Source of the DNA: an uncultured Christensenella sp.
GTDB lineage: Bacteria; Bacillota; Clostridia; Christensenellales; Pumilibacteraceae
Assembly (NCBI GenBank): GCA_910577435.1
Contig: CAJTLV010000003.1
Span: 62,001 to 126,000 of the forward strand
Length of the DNA: 64,000 nucleotides
Direction of reading: 5' to 3'
In this document: positions 27,666 to 37,137 of the stretch, piece by piece
Numbering within the stretch: position 1 is the stretch's first letter
How the letters are laid out: every line of letters starts with the position of its first letter
Notes under the pieces: generated by a model
Database searches by the model: none
The model's input: the letters and a program-made list of their open reading frames with translations, nothing else
What the model was told of the DNA's origin: nothing
Position numbers and translations under genes: made by a program

Positions 27666-29661
27666 TTTCTTGGCGCGCTACCTTCGCGCAAGTCTTGATC
27701 GTCTTTTTAGCGAGCTTGATTACGTTATCGGTCGTAAATCCGCAAACTTCGAATACGAGATTTGCCGGCGCAGACATACCGAAATCGTCTATGCAACAGC
27801 ATTCGCCGTCGAGACCGACGTACTTATACCATATATTCGAGCGCCCCGCCTCAATGGCGACACGCGCTCTCACGTTAGACGGAAGAACGGATTCACGGTA
27901 CTTTGCCGTCTGAATGTCGAAAAGTTCGTTACACGGCATACTGACGACGCGCGCGTCGATATTGTCGCTGGCGAGCCGATCTTTGGCCTCGACTGCGAGC
28001 GAGAGTTCGGAACCCGTCGCAATAAGTATCACGTCGGGAACTTCCTTTTTGCTGTCTACCGCTATATATCCGCCGTACAGTGCGTCCGTACCCGTGCAAT
28101 CGAGCTGTTTGAGCGTCTGACGCGACGTGACGATAGCCGTCGGGCTTTTACCCGTCCAAGCGGATTCATAAGCCGCCGCAGTCTCTTTGGAATCGGCGGG
28201 ACGGAATACCTTGATGTTGGGTATGCTTCTGAGCATTTCGAGTTGTTCTATCGGCTGATGCGTAGGTCCGTCCTCGCCCACGCCTATCGAATCGTGCGAA
28301 AACACGTACACGATGGGAATGTTCATAAGCGCGCTCATACGTATCGCGGCTTTCATATAATCGGAAAACACAGCGAACGTCGAGCAGAACGGCAAAAGTC
28401 CGCCGTGCAGATACATACCGTTGACTATCGCTCCCATCGCGTGTTCGCGAATGCCGAAATGTATATTGCGTCCCGCAGTGTCCGCAGAAAGATCGCCGCC
28501 GTCGCTTATAACTACCTGATTCGAAGTGGCAAGGTCTGCGGAACCGCCGATGATAAACGGGTTCTGCGCCGCGATCGTATTGAGAATACGCTGTGACGAT
28601 GTGCGCGTCGCCTCGTCCTTTTTAGGCTTGTCGTAAATGCTGTCCAGCGCATCGAAATCGATCTCGGCTTTGCGCCAGCGCTGAAATTCCTCGAACAGTT
28701 CGGGATGTTTCGATTTGTATGTTTTTATCGTCTTGTTCCAATCGCTCTCATACTTTGCAAGTTCGGTTTTGCGCGTCGCGATAAAATCCGTCACTTGGGG
28801 CGCGACTTCGAACGGCGCGTATTTATATCCGAGATTTTTGCGGAGAGCTTTTACGTTCGCCGCGCCGAGCGGCGCGCCGTGACACTTGCTTGTTCCGGCA
28901 AGCGGCGATCCGTATCCTATCGTAGTGTCTACAATGACGAGAGACGGCTTGTTCTTTTCCGCCTTTGCAAGCGTGATAGCCGCCGAAATCTGTTCTACAT
29001 CCTCGCCGTCGGCAACTTTTATCACGTGCCAACCGAGCGCTTCGTGGCGCTTGCCCACATCTTCGGTAAACGCGAGGTCTGTACTGCCCTCGATAGTTAT
29101 ATGATTGCTGTCGTACAGAACGATGAGCTTTCCGAGTTTGAGCGTGCCGGCAAGCGACGCCGCCTCGTTTTCTATGCCCTCCATCATACAGCCGTCGCCG
29201 CATAGCGCGTATGTATAGTGATCGACCACTTTGCAGTCGTCAGTATTGAATTTTTCGGCAAGTACCTTTTCGGCGAGCGCAAAGCCGACTGCGTTTGCTA
29301 TACCCTGTCCGAGCGGACCAGTCGACACCTCTACGCCCGCAGTCACTCCGTATTCGGGATGTCCGGGAGCTTTACTCATATGCTGACGGAAACGCATTAG
29401 ATCTTCTTTAGTCAAGCCGTAGCCGAAAATATGAAGCAACGAATACAACAGCATCGATCCGTGTCCCGACGACAGCACAAACCTGTCACGGTCGAAAAAA
29501 TTGGGGTTTTTGGGATTGTGCTTCAAGTGTCTCGCCCACAGCGTATACGCCGTCGGCGCGGCGCCGAGACAGATACCGGGATGCCCGCTGTTCGCCTTTT
29601 CGATTGCGTCCACGCTCAGCATTCTGATAGTCGAGATAGTAAGTTCTTCTTCGTTTGTCAT
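27655..29661 (-). CDS. tkt: Transketolase
   Basis: 668 residues, normal full length. Thiamine-diphosphate enzyme that moves two-carbon units between sugar phosphates in the pentose phosphate pathway, cytosolic homodimer. Seen: substrate His in NSGHPGICLG (about 20-29), cofactor motif GDGCMMEGIENEAASLAG (about 150-167), catalytic Glu in FGIREHAMGAI (about 400-410) and the C-terminal GxGED-type loop GVGEDGPTHQP. The start has TAGGAGTATAAT in front. It supplies erythrose 4-phosphate, which feeds the shikimate pathway encoded upstream. Followed by the overlapping yfbR-like gene. Confidence 0.97.
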   Translation of the reverse strand: MTNEEELTISTIRMLSVDAIEKANSGHPGICLGAAPTAYTLWARHLKHNPKNPNFFDRDRFVLSSGHGSMLLYSLLHIFGYGLTKEDLMRFRQHMSKAPGHPEYGVTAGVEVSTGPLGQGIANAVGFALAEKVLAEKFNTDDCKVVDHYTYALCGDGCMMEGIENEAASLAGTLKLGKLIVLYDSNHITIEGSTDLAFTEDVGKRHEALGWHVIKVADGEDVEQISAAITLAKAEKNKPSLVIVDTTIGYGSPLAGTSKCHGAPLGAANVKALRKNLGYKYAPFEVAPQVTDFIATRKTELAKYESDWNKTIKTYKSKHPELFEEFQRWRKAEIDFDALDSIYDKPKKDEATRTSSQRILNTIAAQNPFIIGGSADLATSNQVVISDGGDLSADTAGRNIHFGIREHAMGAIVNGMYLHGGLLPFCSTFAVFSDYMKAAIRMSALMNIPIVYVFSHDSIGVGEDGPTHQPIEQLEMLRSIPNIKVFRPADSKETAAAYESAWTGKSPTAIVTSRQTLKQLDCTGTDALYGGYIAVDSKKEVPDVILIATGSELSLAVEAKDRLASDNIDARVVSMPCNELFDIQTAKYRESVLPSNVRARVAIEAGRSNIWYKYVGLDGECCCIDDFGMSAPANLVFEVCGFTTDNVIKLAKKTIKTCAKVARQENAE

Positions 29662-29706
29662 ATTATACTCCTATCGGCTCCCGCCGCAAAAAAGTTTTAT
29701 ATACGA

Positions 29707-31326
29707 TTATATGTTTTTGTCCGCTTCGTTTTGTTCGATAACGTCGTCCGTCGTCTCGAACGCGTATTTTGCGTCGGCTTCGGAAAAGTCCGCGTCGTCC
29801 GACGAATATTCTTCGGTCCGCTCCGGCTCGCGCTCCGCGATAAATCGTTCGAGCGGCTCGCAGTCGAGACCTCTGAAACCGCGAAGGAACGAATACAGGA
29901 ATCGCGCCGCCGACAGAACGCCGCCTTCTTTTTCCGACTCTATGTATATGGGAAGCACGGGATCGTGAACGCTTGTACGCACTATAAAATATGCCGCCGC
30001 GTGCGGAATATACGCGCGAACGCCCTCATAGTTATCCGACGAGATTTTAAGCATACGTTCCGAAATACCGGTAAGCCGTTCTATTATCTTATCCGCAACG
30101 ACGCGGAAGTCCGAGCAAGTGAATTTAAGTCGAATATCCGCCTCGTCGAGCGGCATTGCGAAATCGGAAATAAGGTCGGTAACCGTGCGGTTTTGCCGAC
30201 GCAGATCGGACATTTTTATGAGTATCTTTGCAATGAAATACGCGCCGTCGTCCAAAAAATAGTGTTCGGCAAACGCCGCGTGACCGCTGCTCTCTATCGC
30301 GAGCGGCGCGTCGAACCCGCTGTCGCACAGCATTTTCGCCTCGTCGATGACGTTTCGGTATCCGCGCTTAAACCGCAGTTGTACTCCGCCGCGACTTTCT
30401 ATAAACGTGCGCAGTCCCTCCGTCGTTACGGAGTCGGTGACTATCGTCGCGCCCGGATGTTCGGGCAAGATTATCGCAGCCGCGAGCGCGATGAGCGCAC
30501 ACCTGTTTATTTCCGTTCCGTCCGCCGCAACAACACCGCAACGGTCTACGTCCGCGTCGAATATTACGCCGAGATCCGCGCCCGTTTCAAGTACGCGATT
30601 TTTAAGCGATTCCATCGCTTCTTTGTTTTCGGGATTGGGCGAATGCGCTGGAAAATTCCCGTCCGGTTCCAAAAACTGCGACGGGCTTATATCTGCGCCT
30701 AAAGGTTGCAGTACGCGCGTAGCAAAGAACCCGCCTGCGCCGTGTCCCGCGTCGACGGCTATTTTAAGCCCTTTGAGAGGCAGGAACAATCCCGTTCCCT
30801 TGCGTATGGTGTCCGTGAGCGCGTCGCAGTAAAGGCGCAGACAATCGCGCTTTACGACAGTAGAATGCGCTCCGACGGGAGGTTTCTCACCCGCAGAAGC
30901 AAGTGCTATTATCTCGTCGAGTTCGCTCGAATTCACTCCCCCGTCCGCAGTAAAGAACTTCAATCCGTTTATATGGCTGGGATGGTGACTTGCGGTAATC
31001 ATAATCGATCCGTCAGCCGCTATCGTCGGGAATTTCGTAACGAGATAAGACGCGGGCGTAGAGAACAGTCCGCAATCGTATATCTCCTGTCCGAAATTGC
31101 GAAGCGCCGAAATAACCGTCTTGGAAAACTCCTCGCCCGTCAATCGACTGTCTCTGCCGACCGCAATTTTACAGCGCGGCTTGCCCGTTCTTCGGGTCAG
31201 CCACAGTGCGAACGCGCACGCAAAATCGGCAACCGCTTCTTTCGTAAGCACAGCAGGCTCCGAATCGGACGCTATCGCTCTGCCGCGTATATCTGTTCCG
31301 CTCTTCAATTTGACGTAATCGGACAT
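29707..31326 (-). CDS. Phosphoglucomutase/phosphomannomutase family protein
   Basis: 539 residues. Alpha-D-phosphohexomutase that interconverts 1- and 6-phosphates of glucose or mannose. Seen: SGTDIRG near the N-terminus, GRDSRLTGEEF (about 54-64), the phosphoserine loop TASHHPSHINGLKFF, the magnesium loop DADVDRCG, the sugar loop ESSGHAAF, and a phosphate-binding loop VRTSVHDP in place of the usual RPSGTEP. The frame is open 16 codons further up, but GGAGGTCAT precedes the ATG at 31326. Own promoter, about 90 bases after the aro operon end. Whether it prefers glucose or mannose is not clear. Confidence 0.9.
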   Translation of the reverse strand: MSDYVKLKSGTDIRGRAIASDSEPAVLTKEAVADFACAFALWLTRRTGKPRCKIAVGRDSRLTGEEFSKTVISALRNFGQEIYDCGLFSTPASYLVTKFPTIAADGSIMITASHHPSHINGLKFFTADGGVNSSELDEIIALASAGEKPPVGAHSTVVKRDCLRLYCDALTDTIRKGTGLFLPLKGLKIAVDAGHGAGGFFATRVLQPLGADISPSQFLEPDGNFPAHSPNPENKEAMESLKNRVLETGADLGVIFDADVDRCGVVAADGTEINRCALIALAAAIILPEHPGATIVTDSVTTEGLRTFIESRGGVQLRFKRGYRNVIDEAKMLCDSGFDAPLAIESSGHAAFAEHYFLDDGAYFIAKILIKMSDLRRQNRTVTDLISDFAMPLDEADIRLKFTCSDFRVVADKIIERLTGISERMLKISSDNYEGVRAYIPHAAAYFIVRTSVHDPVLPIYIESEKEGGVLSAARFLYSFLRGFRGLDCEPLERFIAEREPERTEEYSSDDADFSEADAKYAFETTDDVIEQNEADKNI

Positions 31327-31335
31327 ATGACCTCC

Positions 31336-31364
31336 GTACTTTTCAAGTTTATCACATTTAACAA
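31336..31364 (-). promoter_or_regulatory. Predicted promoter of the phosphohexomutase gene
   Basis: Minus strand TTGTCA (31359-31364), 17-bp spacer, TAAACT (31336-31341), just upstream of the GGAGG ribosome site. Confidence 0.6.
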
Positions 31365-31417
31365 AATTTGACAAACGTTTTATTATATTTACAAGGCAAG
31401 TCGCATAATTTTTCGGC

Positions 31418-32581
31418 TTATAACAAGCGGAGAAATTCGTCGTAGGTCTTTACCGAGTATTCTGCGACGGTTTCTTTTGCGCCCGACCTGTCGTACAGGC
31501 AACAGTCTATTCCGCAACTCACACCGCCCGCAATATCCGACGTTTCGCCGTCGCCGAATATTATTACGCGCGATCTGTCGGGATTGCCGAGCGCGGAAAG
31601 CACCGCTTCGAAATACCGCGCGTCCGGTTTGTAATACCCGACCTCTTCGGACACGAAACTGCCGTCGACATACGGCAAGAGCGGTTTAAGTCTGTTTTTC
31701 GCAAACATTGTAAAGCTGTTTGTGATTATGTAAGCGGACAGTCCGCGCGCTTTGATCTTTTGCAAAAACTCCGTCGCTCCGTCCGATACGAACATCGTTC
31801 CGCCCATAGCGGCGCAGTAAGCGTCGTTGAACGATTGTGGATCGATGCGCAAGCCGAACGCCGCGCCGAACCGTTCCGCACGCAATTTGAAAAGTCCGTC
31901 GCGATCCAGCTCGCCGCGTTCCAGCATCTTCCACACTCCGTTGTTCGCTTCGGCATAAACGCGCACGGCCTCGTCCTCGTCGACGTTTAACCCGAGCGCG
32001 CGCACCGTCTCCGCAATGCTGTGCGCGGACGCCGACCGAAAGTCCAAAAGCGTGTCGTCCGAATCGCAAAGCACTATATCGTATCTTTTGCGGCGCGGAC
32101 TTACGATTACCTTTTCCAGCTCCGAAAGCGAGTCTACCGTCGAGTCGACCGAATAGTCCGCATACTTTTCATACAGCGGTTTTCTGTCGCGTAACGTCTC
32201 GTCGAGCCTGTTTTTCAACGGTCGGTCTGTCGAGCGAATGCGCGCGTACAGCGTTTCTGCCGGCGCGTAAAGATACACGATATCGTATGAAGCGCGTATG
32301 GCGCACATACCCTTTTTATTGAGTACCGCGCCCCCTCCGAGCGATATTATATCGGCGCCAGACCGTGCGGCTTCGATCATAAGTTCCTGCTCTATCCGCC
32401 GAAACTCAACCTCGCCGACATTCGAAAAAAAGTCGGAAATCGCGCCGTAGCGCCGCGTAAACTCGGCGTCGGTGTCGAACACAGTTCCGCCGTACCGTTC
32501 CGTATAACGACGCGCAAGTCGGCTTTTGCCGCTTCCCATTGCACCGATGAGCGCGAGTTTTCTGCCCGCTATTTTTTCCAC
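31418..32581 (-). CDS. aroK: Shikimate kinase fused to a HAD-family phosphatase
   Basis: 387 residues in two domains. Residues 1-160 are shikimate kinase: P-loop GAMGSGKS (13-20), DTD (36-38), EFRRIE (59-64) and GGGAVLN (82-88). Residues about 165-387 are a HAD hydrolase of the YjjG-like subgroup: DSDDT (173-177, nucleophile Asp173), ITNSF, lysine in GYYKPDARYF, and GDGETSDIAGG. The kinase makes shikimate 3-phosphate; the HAD substrate is unknown. The frame is continuous across the join with no repeat or frameshift sign. Last gene of the aro operon, its start overlapping aroQ by 13 bases. Both domain calls are firm; the purpose of the fusion is not known. Confidence 0.92.
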   Translation of the reverse strand: MEKIAGRKLALIGAMGSGKSRLARRYTERYGGTVFDTDAEFTRRYGAISDFFSNVGEVEFRRIEQELMIEAARSGADIISLGGGAVLNKKGMCAIRASYDIVYLYAPAETLYARIRSTDRPLKNRLDETLRDRKPLYEKYADYSVDSTVDSLSELEKVIVSPRRKRYDIVLCDSDDTLLDFRSASAHSIAETVRALGLNVDEDEAVRVYAEANNGVWKMLERGELDRDGLFKLRAERFGAAFGLRIDPQSFNDAYCAAMGGTMFVSDGATEFLQKIKARGLSAYIITNSFTMFAKNRLKPLLPYVDGSFVSEEVGYYKPDARYFEAVLSALGNPDRSRVIIFGDGETSDIAGGVSCGIDCCLYDRSGAKETVAEYSVKTYDEFLRLL

Positions 32582-32988
32582 GTCAGATACTCCAGTGCAA
32601 GGAAATACACGTCCGCGCCCATACCCATTATCGCGCCGTCGCAGTTTTTGGAGATGACGCTCTTCTGTCTGAACTCTTCGCGCGCGAGTATATTCGACAT
32701 ATGCACCTCTATCTTTTTCGCATCTACAGAATACAGCGCATCGGCTATCGCGTAGGAGTAGTGGGTGTACGCGCCGGCGTTGATTATAAGCCCGTCGAAA
32801 CCGCCGCGTTGCAATCTGTCGACTATTTCGCCCTCCGAATTGGACTGGAAAAATTCGATATGCGCGCCGCGATCTTTTGCGAATTTTTCGAGCCGTGCGT
32901 TTATGCTGTCGAGCGTTTCCGTTCCGTAAACAGCCTCGCGCTTGCCCGTCATATTGAGGTTTACTCCGTTCAAAACCAAAATATTCAT
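32569..32988 (-). CDS. aroQ: Type II 3-dehydroquinate dehydratase
   Basis: 139 residues, the usual size of this small dodecameric enzyme, which dehydrates 3-dehydroquinate to 3-dehydroshikimate. Seen: NGVNLNMTGKREAVYG (7-22, family NGPNLNxLGxRExxxYG, with the catalytic Tyr21), NAGAYTHYSYAIADAL (family N-GA-TH-S-A--DA), and EVHMSNILAREEFR (family EVHxSNxxxREEFR). It overlaps aroE and the aroK fusion by a few bases at either end, a tight operon arrangement. Confidence 0.95.
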   Translation of the reverse strand: MNILVLNGVNLNMTGKREAVYGTETLDSINARLEKFAKDRGAHIEFFQSNSEGEIVDRLQRGGFDGLIINAGAYTHYSYAIADALYSVDAKKIEVHMSNILAREEFRQKSVISKNCDGAIMGMGADVYFLALEYLTWKK

Positions 32989-33755
32989 AGTTGCTCCTTC
33001 AATATCTTATCGACCTTTTCGAATGTCGCTTCGGTGTCGAAATCCCTTCCGAAAAGCTTTTTGTCTCCCTCTATCGCCTGATACACAAGCATATCGCGCC
33101 CGTCGGCGACGCGAGCGCCTTCTTTTTCGCAACGTTTCAAAAACGGCGTTTTATCGGCATACACAAGATCGAACGCATACTCGAACTTGGGCAAGACGCA
33201 CAGCGCGGTCAGCACGTCCTCGCCGTTCGTTCCCAAACTCGTGCAGTTGACGACAAGTTCGGCGCTTTGATTCGTATACAGTTCCGCGCCGAGCGTCGAA
33301 CACAGCTTGACCGCTCTCATAAGCGTGCGGTTGAGCACGTATACCGTTCGTCCGCTTTTTTTGAGCGCTTCCGTTACAGAATAAGCCGCACCGCCCGCGC
33401 CGAGCACGAGCGCGCTTTTTATGCTACCGATTTCGCCGAACGCACGAGCGAGCGCACGCATAAACCCATCGCCGTCGGTATTGTATCCCGACCTGTCGCG
33501 GCTCGATACAAAGTTCACTCCGCACTCGGTGTTCGCCTTTTCGAGATAACGCTTGATTTCCGTTTTGTACGGCTTTGTCACGAAAAATCCGTCGTAACCG
33601 CCGAACAGTTTTTCGACAGCGCCGTCGAGCGCGCCGAAATCGACGTCTACCACGTCGAAAATGAGTTCTTCGCCGACTGTTTTCGCTATCGCCGCGTGTA
33701 CTTCGGGCGACTTTGTATATTGTATCCCGCCGCCTAACAGCGCCCCTTTAATCAC
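32985..33755 (-). CDS. aroE: Shikimate dehydrogenase
   Basis: 256 residues. Reduces 3-dehydroshikimate to shikimate with NADPH. Seen: the substrate-binding start GGGIQYTKSPEVHAA (8-22), catalytic Lys in VTKPYKTEI (about 58-66, family VTxPxK), NTDGDGF-like YNTDGDGFMRAL, and the dinucleotide loop LGAGGAAYSV. The N-terminal SKSP-type motif is IQYTKSP here, an accepted variant. Slightly shorter than E. coli AroE (272). Overlaps aroA by 8 bases and aroQ by 4. Confidence 0.93.
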   Translation of the reverse strand: MIKGALLGGGIQYTKSPEVHAAIAKTVGEELIFDVVDVDFGALDGAVEKLFGGYDGFFVTKPYKTEIKRYLEKANTECGVNFVSSRDRSGYNTDGDGFMRALARAFGEIGSIKSALVLGAGGAAYSVTEALKKSGRTVYVLNRTLMRAVKLCSTLGAELYTNQSAELVVNCTSLGTNGEDVLTALCVLPKFEYAFDLVYADKTPFLKRCEKEGARVADGRDMLVYQAIEGDKKLFGRDFDTEATFEKVDKILKEQL

Positions 33756-34998
33756 CTATCACCTCGCCGTAAAAGTTCGGATAACTGACCGACGCGCAGT
33801 CTGCGTTCAATATATGCACGCCGCTTCCCGCCGCGCCCGCTACCGCCGCAGTCATCGCGATTCGGTGGTCGAGCATACTGTCTACCGTTCCGAACCGAAG
33901 CGGCTTACCGCCGCGAATGATCATTCCGTCGTCGGTAGGCGTTATGTCCGCACCGAGCGCGGTCAGCGCCGCAGTGGTCGTGGCGATCCTGTCGGTCTCT
34001 TTGACGCGCAGTTCCCGCGCGCCGCGAATAACGCTCACTCCGTCTATGAAACAAGCGAGCGCGCACAGCACGGGTATCTCGTCGACTAGTCTCGGAATGA
34101 GGTCGCCGCCTATTTCGAGCGGTTTAAGCTCGCTCTGTTTTACGGTAATATCCGCGATCGGCTCTGCCCCGCCGCGTTCGTTTCGGTATTGCAAATCGGC
34201 GCCCGACGCACGCAACACGTCGATAATTCCGGTACGCGTCTCGTTAATGCCGACATTTCTGACGGTACAATTTCCGCCGCGAACCGCAAGTGCAAGACAT
34301 ATCGGATATGCCGCAGAAGAAATATCGCCCGCAACGGTAAAGTCCGTCGCGCGCACTATCGACGGCGCTACCGCCACAGAGTTGCCTACGACCTCGACCG
34401 CTACGCCCATCTCGCGCAACATATTCTCCGAATGATTGCGCGACCGCACGGGTTCTGTTACGCGCGTCAATCCGCGAGCGTTCAATCCCGCCAACATTAT
34501 CGCGCTCTTTACCTGCGCCGACGCTACGGGCGATTCGTAATCGATACCTTTCAGTCCCGCGCCCACGATACGAACGGGCAATTTTCCGTCGTTGTCCGTA
34601 ATCTCCGCGCCCATCTTGCGCAACGGCTCGATCACCCTGCGCATTGGGCGGGAGCGCAGCGACTCGTCGCCGTCTACCGTGAAAATGCCGTTGAGTCCGG
34701 ACAGCAACCCGATCAAAAGCCGCGCCGTCGTTCCGGAATTTCCGCAATATAGATCGCAACCGATAAACGGCGCGCCCGTGATGTGCGCAGTGTTTCCGTC
34801 AAGCTCCGCTTTCGCGCCCAAACGGCGGGCGCAATCGACGGCGGAAAGCACGTCGTCGGAAAGCAACAGATTGTTCACCGTCGATTTCCCGACCGCGTAT
34901 GCGTTGAAAAGCACTGCGCGAACGGACATACTCTTGTCCGGCATACAGTTTATGACGCGATCGTAACCGTCGAGTTTTTTTACCGTGCGCTCGCTCAT
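33748..34998 (-). CDS. aroA: 3-phosphoshikimate 1-carboxyvinyltransferase (EPSP synthase)
   Basis: 416 residues. Transfers the enolpyruvyl group of phosphoenolpyruvate to shikimate 3-phosphate. Seen: the substrate loop DKSMSVRAVL (18-27, Lys19/Ser20), GNSGTTARLLIGLLSG (about 83-98), RSRPMRRVIEPLRKMGA (about 110-126), SAQVKSAIMLAG, and DEIPVLCALA. The glyphosate-site motif is GNSGTT rather than the class I LGNAGTAMRP type, which suggests a non-class-I enzyme. Short start overlap with aroB's end (4 bases). Confidence 0.96.
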   Translation of the reverse strand: MSERTVKKLDGYDRVINCMPDKSMSVRAVLFNAYAVGKSTVNNLLLSDDVLSAVDCARRLGAKAELDGNTAHITGAPFIGCDLYCGNSGTTARLLIGLLSGLNGIFTVDGDESLRSRPMRRVIEPLRKMGAEITDNDGKLPVRIVGAGLKGIDYESPVASAQVKSAIMLAGLNARGLTRVTEPVRSRNHSENMLREMGVAVEVVGNSVAVAPSIVRATDFTVAGDISSAAYPICLALAVRGGNCTVRNVGINETRTGIIDVLRASGADLQYRNERGGAEPIADITVKQSELKPLEIGGDLIPRLVDEIPVLCALACFIDGVSVIRGARELRVKETDRIATTTAALTALGADITPTDDGMIIRGGKPLRFGTVDSMLDHRIAMTAAVAGAAGSGVHILNADCASVSYPNFYGEVIGD

Positions 34999-36002
34999 TT
35001 AAGATCTTTGATCGCGGCGGTATACCGCTCGGTAAATTCGTCGGGCGACAGCTTGATTTCGGTTATCTCGCCCGCACGAACGGGAAACATTATCGATATA
35101 AGTCCATCGGCGTTCTTTTTATCCGACTTGGCTTTTTCGCATACGAACTTAGCCGTAGAGCGCGGCGGCGACGTGAACGACTTGAAAATTTCGAGTATTT
35201 CGGAATAGAATTCGCCGTCAATATATTCCTTGCACATAGCGCACTCGGTCATCATACCTTTGAGCACGTATTCGCCGTGACTTAACGCATAACCGTCGAT
35301 ACTTTCGAGCGCGTGCCCGACAGTGTGTCCTACGTTGAGGATTTTTCGCCTGCCGCATTCCGTAGGATCTTCTTTCACCACATCGTTTTTAATGCGCAGA
35401 CAGGGCTCGATAATTCCTACCATTTCGCCGATATTCTTGCCGAGCAAGCCTCCGAGCTTTTGTTTGAGCAGAACGAACGAACTTTCTGTGAGCAAACACG
35501 TTTTTATAAGTTCGCCGTATCCGCAAAGCCATTCGCGGTCGGGCAGAGTCGACAGGAATTTCGCCGACACTACGGTCGCACACGGCAAATGGAACGCGCC
35601 GACGAGATTTTTTACACCGTCGAAGTCGATCGCCGTTTTGCCGCCGATTCCCGAATCCGTCATAGCGAGAAGAGTTGTAGGTACGCTCACCCACTTGACG
35701 CCGCGCATATACAGCGCCGCCGCAAGCCCCGTAACATCGCCTACAACGCCGCCGCCGAGCGCAATTACGCGGTCGCGCCTCGTCATTCCGCGAGCGTGCA
35801 TTGCTCTGATTATCGAAAACAGCGTGTCGGGCGTTTTGTGCTTTTCGCCCGCTTCGATCACGAACGCATTTTCTGTGAGATCGGGATACAGCGCCGCAAC
35901 GTTGCCGTCCGTCACGACGAGTGCGGAGCTGTCTATACAGCTCTTGATCTCGTCCGTAAGATCAAGTCCGTAATATATATTTTCATCGATAACGTCAGCC
36001 AT
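34995..36002 (-). CDS. aroB: 3-dehydroquinate synthase
   Basis: 335 residues. Cyclises DAHP to 3-dehydroquinate using NAD and a metal ion. Seen: GGGVVGDVTGLAAALYMRG (83-101), VPTTLLAMTDSGIGGKTAI (about 105-123), the metal ligands Glu in GYGELIK and His in NVGHTVGHALE and SHGEYV. It is the first pathway step present; the DAHP synthase that feeds it is not in this window. Overlaps aroC by 8 bases. Confidence 0.96.
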   Translation of the reverse strand: MADVIDENIYYGLDLTDEIKSCIDSSALVVTDGNVAALYPDLTENAFVIEAGEKHKTPDTLFSIIRAMHARGMTRRDRVIALGGGVVGDVTGLAAALYMRGVKWVSVPTTLLAMTDSGIGGKTAIDFDGVKNLVGAFHLPCATVVSAKFLSTLPDREWLCGYGELIKTCLLTESSFVLLKQKLGGLLGKNIGEMVGIIEPCLRIKNDVVKEDPTECGRRKILNVGHTVGHALESIDGYALSHGEYVLKGMMTECAMCKEYIDGEFYSEILEIFKSFTSPPRSTAKFVCEKAKSDKKNADGLISIMFPVRAGEITEIKLSPDEFTERYTAAIKDLK

Positions 36003-37137
36003 TTTTCACTCCGTTTTTCGTCGAGTAACGCGCTATTACTTCGTCCATACCGTCGCCGCCGAACATATCGGAAACAGCCTCGCAAAGCGCCAGCGCAACC
36101 GCCGCTTCCGCAACGACCCCGCCTGCGGGAACTGCGCACACATCGCTGCGCTCCGCCGCCGACTTAACTTCTTTCCCCGTCTTTATATCGACAGTATCGA
36201 GACCGGCTGTGAGCGTCGGTATAGGTTTGAAATATGCGCGCACTACGATCGGCTCGCCGTTGGACATTCCGCCCTCGATACCGCCTGCGCGGTTTGTCTT
36301 GCGCTTAAATCCGCCGTAAATGCAGTCGTGAACTTCAGACCCGAACTTGTCCGCACAGAGTATCCCGTCGCCTATCTCGACGGCTTTGACCGCTTGAATC
36401 GCGCCCACCTCGCGCATAATAATGCCGTCCAGCTTGCGGTGCGCCGATACGTAACTTCCTATGCCCGACTTACATCCCGTAACGACTATCTCGCATACTC
36501 CGCCGACGGTGTCGCCCTTCTTTTTTGCCTCGTCGATCGCTTCGATCATCTCTTGCTCCGCCGCCGCGTCGAGACAGCGCACGGGGCTTTTATCGGCGCG
36601 GGCGTTGAGGTCGGTATAATCGCTTGTCCGTTTCGAATGCACACCGCCTATCGATACTACGTGACTGCCTATTTCTATACCGAGCATACGGAGATAGAGC
36701 TTTGCGACTGCGCCGACGGCGACCTTTGCCGCAGTTTCGCGCGCCGACGCACGTTCCAATACATTCCTTGCGTCGGCGAATCCGTACTTGATAACGCCGG
36801 ACAGATCGGCGTGACCGGGTCGCACAGCCGTAAGCGCGCGTTCGTCTGTATTGTTCGCGTCCGCGCCCATAACGTTCTGCCAATTTTCGAAATCGCGATT
36901 ATAAATGAGCGCCGTTATGGGCGAGCCGAGCGAATAATGCCCGCGCACGCCGGTGACGAATTCCGCCCTATCGCGCTCTATCTTCATTCGTCCGCCGCGC
37001 CCGTAACCGAGCCGCCTGCGGTCGAGTTCGCCGTTGACAAACACATTGTCTATAAACAATCCCGACGGAATATTTTCGATTATTCCGACGAGCATTTTTC
37101 CGTGCGATTCGCCCGCAGTCGAATATTCGATAGCCAT
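35995..37137 (-). CDS. aroC: Chorismate synthase
   Basis: 380 residues. FMN-dependent removal of phosphate from EPSP to form chorismate. Seen: GESHGKMLVGIIENIPSG (8-25, family signature 1), RRRLGYGRGGRMKIERD (35-51), the second signature in GHADLSGVIKYGF-ADARN-ERASARETA and near the end GGMSNGEPIVVRAYFKPIPT. It needs reduced FMN, linking it to the riboflavin operon 25 kb away. The tyrA stop and aroC start share base 37137. Confidence 0.97.
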   Translation of the reverse strand: MAIEYSTAGESHGKMLVGIIENIPSGLFIDNVFVNGELDRRRLGYGRGGRMKIERDRAEFVTGVRGHYSLGSPITALIYNRDFENWQNVMGADANNTDERALTAVRPGHADLSGVIKYGFADARNVLERASARETAAKVAVGAVAKLYLRMLGIEIGSHVVSIGGVHSKRTSDYTDLNARADKSPVRCLDAAAEQEMIEAIDEAKKKGDTVGGVCEIVVTGCKSGIGSYVSAHRKLDGIIMREVGAIQAVKAVEIGDGILCADKFGSEVHDCIYGGFKRKTNRAGGIEGGMSNGEPIVVRAYFKPIPTLTAGLDTVDIKTGKEVKSAAERSDVCAVPAGGVVAEAAVALALCEAVSDMFGGDGMDEVIARYSTKNGVKNG

